A stretch of DNA of 27,500 bases. Source: Anaeromyces robustus (lineage: Eukaryota; Neocallimastigomycota; Neocallimastigomycetes; Neocallimastigales; Neocallimastigaceae). The position numbers and the translations under genes were made by a program. Shown here in pieces: positions 24,311 through 27,500 of the stretch (position 1 is the first letter of the stretch; the number at the start of each line of letters is the position of its first letter). The DNA lies in the NCBI GenBank assembly GCA_002104895.1, contig MCFG01000134.1:45001-72500 (forward strand). The letters are read 5' to 3'. The notes beneath the pieces were generated by a model. That model saw only the letters and a program-made list of their open reading frames with translations, was not told the origin of the DNA and searched no databases.

Positions 24311-24479
24311 AAATTATAATAATAATAATAATACAAATTATAATAATAAAATATAAATATTAATATTTAAAAATATTATAAAATATTTAAATTTAAAAAA
24401 ACAAAATAGTTAATATTTAAAATTAAATTTTAAAAATTAAAATAATAATAATAATAAATATATTAATATTGTTAAAAAA

Positions 24480-25133
24480 ATGATTCAAAACGAAATTAAT
24501 TTTTTAGACAAATCTAAAAATTTTTGGAAAAGTTTAGAAAAATTAGAAGATAAAAAAGAAGAAAATGAAGATAAAAAAAAAGAAGAAAATGAAAATAAAG
24601 AAAAAGAAAATGAAGTAAAACAAAAAGAAAATGAAGATAAACAAAAAGAAAATGAAGAACATCCTCTAAAAGATGAAGAAGATAAAGAAAATATCAATTC
24701 TGATAATATAAATAAAAAAATAAATCAAGATGCTAGTGAAGTTAAAGATGAAATTAATGAAATATTATCAAATGAAAAAAATAATAATAAAATAACTACT
24801 ATAAATAGTGATAATAATACTAACAGTCATTATGATAGTTATAGTGATATTTATAAAGATGCTGCAGAAAAGATCCATCAAAAATCTAGAATAAATGAAT
24901 CTATTGTTTCTGTGGAAAATAATAAAGCTAATGAAGATAATTGTGAAATAATGGATACTGTATATTCTAATGATCAAGATAATAAAAAATCAAATAATAT
25001 ACCATTTATTAGTGTTTTAGTCATTGTTGTTTTAGGTCTTGTTTGTTGTTCTCTTTTGATAATGAGAAGAAAAAGAAAACTTAATCAACAATCAAGAAAT
25101 ATTTCAGATAATAATAATAACAACAACAACAAC

Positions 25134-25177
<44 letters not shown>

Positions 25178-25577
25178 AATAATACCAGAAGAAAACCATA
25201 ATCAACAATCAAGTACTAGTACTATTATTCAAAATAATAATGTAGTTAATGGATCTGTTTTTGAAGCTACCATTTTCTCAGAAGAAAATAACGATATTAA
25301 TAATACTAACAAAAGTAAAGGCCATAATAAAGTATTAAGTCATAATTATCAAAATTATGGAATTATAATTGAAGATGATGAAAGTGATAAAAATTTTGAT
25401 CCTACAGCTCCAGTAGTACCAGTGAAACCAACACTTTATCATAATTATTTATATAATAATGATAATAATAATTTATCATTAGCTATTGATCAAAATTTAT
25501 CAGATGATATTTTATCAAATGAAGTTGTTGATTTATCTTCTATATACATTATTCCTAATGGTGGTAATGAAAATTAA
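24480..25577 (+). CDS. Unrecognised single-pass membrane protein, Glu/Lys- and Asn-rich
   Basis: 365 aa, intronless as read. The ATG has A-rich context and an in-frame stop lies upstream at 24438. Seen: residues 23-60 are charged repeats of the KENEDKQ type (probably coiled coil or disordered); 61-170 polar, Asp/Asn/Ser-rich; one hydrophobic span 174-195 (IPFISVLVIVVLGLVCC), followed at once by RRKRK (196-200); poly-Asn 211-232; then a polar tail with DPTAPVVPVKPTLY near 307-320, a possible SH3/WW-type ligand. By the positive-inside rule the N-terminal half faces out and the tail is cytosolic, as in a wall or membrane sensor, yet there is no N-terminal signal peptide. The string TTAATTTTTTAG at 24496-24507 resembles an intron acceptor, so the true first exon could lie upstream. 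I do not recognise the family. Confidence 0.7.
25110..25175 (+). repeat. Poly-asparagine codon run (22 codons)
   Basis: AAT codons with an internal block of AAC codons (about 25118-25134), so the run is not a pure trinucleotide slippage product. The mixed codons suggest the Asn run is partly tolerated or maintained at protein level. Confidence 0.9.
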
Positions 25578-25686
25578 TCTTCATATTAAATAAAAATAAA
25601 GAAATAAAAAAAAGAAAAAAATAATCAAAATCCAAAATAATAAATCAAAAAAAGAAAACAAAAAATCAAAATAATGATAATAATTC

Positions 25687-25689
<3 letters not shown>

Positions 25690-25732
<43 letters not shown>
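25690..25732. repeat. Poly-A tract of 43
   Basis: Uninterrupted A run about 110 bp after the stop codon of the membrane-protein gene. It may be a 3' poly-A slippage tract or a retrotransposed tail; there is no flanking element to decide. Confidence 0.9.
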
Positions 25733-25733
<1 letters not shown>

Positions 25734-26310
25734 ATTAGAATATATATATTCAGAAATATATTTTTTACGTATATATATTATTATTATTTTTTATATACAT
25801 AAAAAATTTGTACAGGTTTTTTTTTTTTTTTTTTTTTGAAATATATATATTATTATTTATACCATAATTATATATATAAAATGAAATAATAGAAAAAAAA
25901 ATACATTTAATAAATAATATACCTTTTAAATATATATATTTCATTATATATTTTTAAATGTATTTTAATAAATAATAATAATAATAAAAAGAAAATGTTA
26001 ATTAAACATTTTCATTTTCATATATTAGCCTTTATATATATTCAAAATTTTCATATATTCAATAATATAAATGATAATAATTAATAAACATTTATAGTTA
26101 TTAATATAGTGAAAATAATTATATCATATTTAATAAAATAAAAATATCATATTTAATAATAAAAAGAAAATATTAACATAAATATCATAAATATCATAAA
26201 TTATCATAAAATAAATTTAATTAAAATAAAAAAAATAAAAAAAATAAAAAAAATAAAAATAATTAAAAATAATTAAAATAATAAAATTATAAAAATATAA
26301 AATAACAAAA

Positions 26311-26390
26311 ATAAAATAAAATATAAAATAAAATATAAAATAAAATATAAAATAAAATATAAAATAAAATATAAAATAAAATATAAAATA
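26311..26390. repeat. 12-bp minisatellite (ATAAAATAAAAT)n
   Basis: About six and a half copies of a 12-bp unit alternating ATAAAAT and AAAAT steps, decaying into an AAT run at its right edge. Confidence 0.85.
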
Positions 26391-26644
26391 ATAATAATAA
26401 TAAACTAAAGTTTTATTTTCTTTTCTTTTTCTTTTTTTTTTTTTTTTTGTGTTATCCTATTTTTTTTTTGTGTGTGTGTAAATTTCATGAACCTGAATCA
26501 TAATATTTATTAAAGGAGAATTTAATGTTACACGATTAAATTTTTTTTTTTTTTTTTTTATAATTTTACGTATTCTTTTTTTCTTTTATCAAAAATTTTT
26601 TCTTATTATTTATTATATAATATATAATAAATTTTAGGATTTGA

Positions 26645-27500
26645 TACATAATAAATATTCCTCCACTTTCTGGTAAATGTGCTTTAGCTCAGGTTAGATG
26701 TTTTAATAAGTGGAAGGACTCCAACTGCATTATCTCAAAGATAGTTAATAATGTTGCTACAACAAGAAAATGGACTTGGGACAAAGAAAGTAAAATATTA
26801 AATGATAAATTAAACAATATTTCATCCTCTACTAAAGAAATTATGGAATTCTATTGGGACAGAGACATGAACAGTGATAAATCAATTAAAGCTAAAACTT
26901 ATAAATTGTACAACTTTGAAGAATCAAGAAGTTACTTAAAGCTTAATCTAGAATTTCCTGAATATAGCAAAGGTTTTCGGTGGATACTTAGGGCAAGATG
27001 TGGATATAAAATTGATGCTAGAGTTGCAAAAGCTGCTAAAATGATTAATAATTCTTGTCCTAATTGTTGTTCATGTTGTTTCCATTGTGACAGTTATCAG
27101 AGAATTGATCATTGGGTTATAAATTGTTTCTTATTTAAAAATCTTCGTATTGATCACTTCTCTGATTTAGATAGAAATTTTTTTTATTTTTTAGATAGTC
27201 TTTTTAATAGTTTAGTTAGGACCAGTAATAACCCTAGTGTGGATAATAGAATAAATAATATTGTTAAGGGTTATAAAAGTAGTAATAATAGTATAAGTAA
27301 TATAGATATATTAGGTAGTAAAAAAATAGTTAATAGGTATAGAATATATATTTTTTTAATTGGTGGTAGAGATTATGGTTTTAGTGATAGAATTAACAAT
27401 AGTCCATACAAAAAGGAATGGGAATGTTTGTTTAAGTGTCAGACTGAATCTGGTACTTATTCAAAATCCCCATTCTTGTTGCGATCTGCGGCTCTATTGA
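26645..27500 (+). mobile_element. Non-LTR retrotransposon-like polyprotein, 3' fragment (both ends incomplete)
   Basis: A frame with no stop runs from 26645 (just after a TGA) to the window edge, 285 codons, with no plausible start Met at its head. Seen: a motif beginning IPPLSGK; a Trp/Lys-rich segment (TTRKWTWDKE); FRWILRARCGYKIDARVAK; then a Cys/His cluster at about 27050-27130 of the form CPNC...C..C...H....C. This is the order found after the reverse transcriptase palm in LINE-like elements, where a zinc-binding-like domain follows RT. The RT catalytic FADD-type region is absent, so the copy is 5'-truncated, as is usual for non-LTR insertions. Codon use is visibly more G/C-rich than the flanks, in keeping with a mobile origin. 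The Ser/Asn-rich part after 27170 is unassigned. An alternative is a domesticated or pseudogene RT tail. Confidence 0.65.

Larger units (their letters stand above)
20865..24479. other. Repeat-rich intergenic region
   Basis: Between the PAAT-like gene and the membrane-protein gene. Holds A/T simple sequence, a 490-bp ATAA/ATA satellite, AAT arrays (23018-23062 and about 24268-24308), two adjacent perfect hairpins and long T/A runs. A 66-codon frame at 23907-24107 begins with a signal-peptide-like string but ends in Phe/Lys low complexity. No gene is firmly supported. Confidence 0.7.
25578..26644. other. A/T-rich spacer before the retroelement fragment
   Basis: Contains the 3' flank of the membrane-protein gene, a 43-base A run (25690-25732), poly-T runs, a 12-bp minisatellite (26311-26390) and a slightly more complex stretch at about 26480-26540 that could encode a short C-terminal peptide on the minus strand. 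No gene is firmly supported. Confidence 0.65.

Noticed and set aside
24485-24977. Two antisense frames (70 and 69 codons) opposite the membrane-protein gene
   Set aside because: Ser/Phe and Ile/Tyr complements of Glu/Lys- and Asn/Asp-coding DNA; no independent evidence.
1-27500. tRNA, rRNA, CRISPR arrays, bacterial operons or prophage
   Set aside because: No B-box/cloverleaf, rRNA core or spaced-repeat array was seen; the periodic repeats are plain microsatellites without unique spacers.

Overview
The window is a eukaryotic, extremely A/T-rich stretch. It carries three fungal-type chitin synthase genes, short A/T-ending codons, Asn-rich protein tracts, spliceosomal introns and dense A/T microsatellites. 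This combination fits an anaerobic gut fungus (Neocallimastigomycota) best. That placement is an inference from composition and gene content, since no marker such as rRNA is present.

Layout. (i) 1-2348, minus strand: 5' two thirds of a CHS3/class IV-type chitin synthase (copy A), cut by the window edge, with one 882-bp intron. (ii) 2349-5327: A/T-rich spacer. (iii) 5328-8827, minus: a complete tandem paralogue (copy B, 998 aa) with one phase-1 intron at the same place as in A. (iv) 8828-15023: 6.2 kb of low-complexity DNA with no gene I can support. (v) 15024-18602, plus: a third, more diverged chitin synthase (copy C, 1077 aa) with a different intron near its 3' end. (vi) 19377-20864, plus: a five-exon gene that I reconstructed by hand, 277 aa, resembling the PAAT/C10orf88 family. 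(vii) 20865-24479: repeats, including a 490-bp ATAA/ATA satellite and two adjacent 36-bp perfect hairpins. (viii) 24480-25577, plus: an unrecognised Glu/Lys- and Asn-rich single-pass membrane protein. (ix) 26645-27500, plus: the 3' part of a non-LTR-retrotransposon-like polyprotein, truncated at its 5' side and running off the window.

The three synthases are integral membrane GT2 enzymes that would make cell-wall chitin. Each has a paired cytochrome-b5-like (heme-motif-less) region between the first two membrane spans, then the catalytic domain, then C-terminal spans. A and B lie head-to-tail and share intron and N-terminal exon, so they look like a tandem duplication. Their catalytic side is about 95% identical in DNA while their extracytoplasmic loop is strongly diverged. 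I see no convincing new multi-gene system. The most interesting points are this A/B mosaic, a PAAT-like gene in a lineage expected to have hydrogenosomes, and the paired hairpins.
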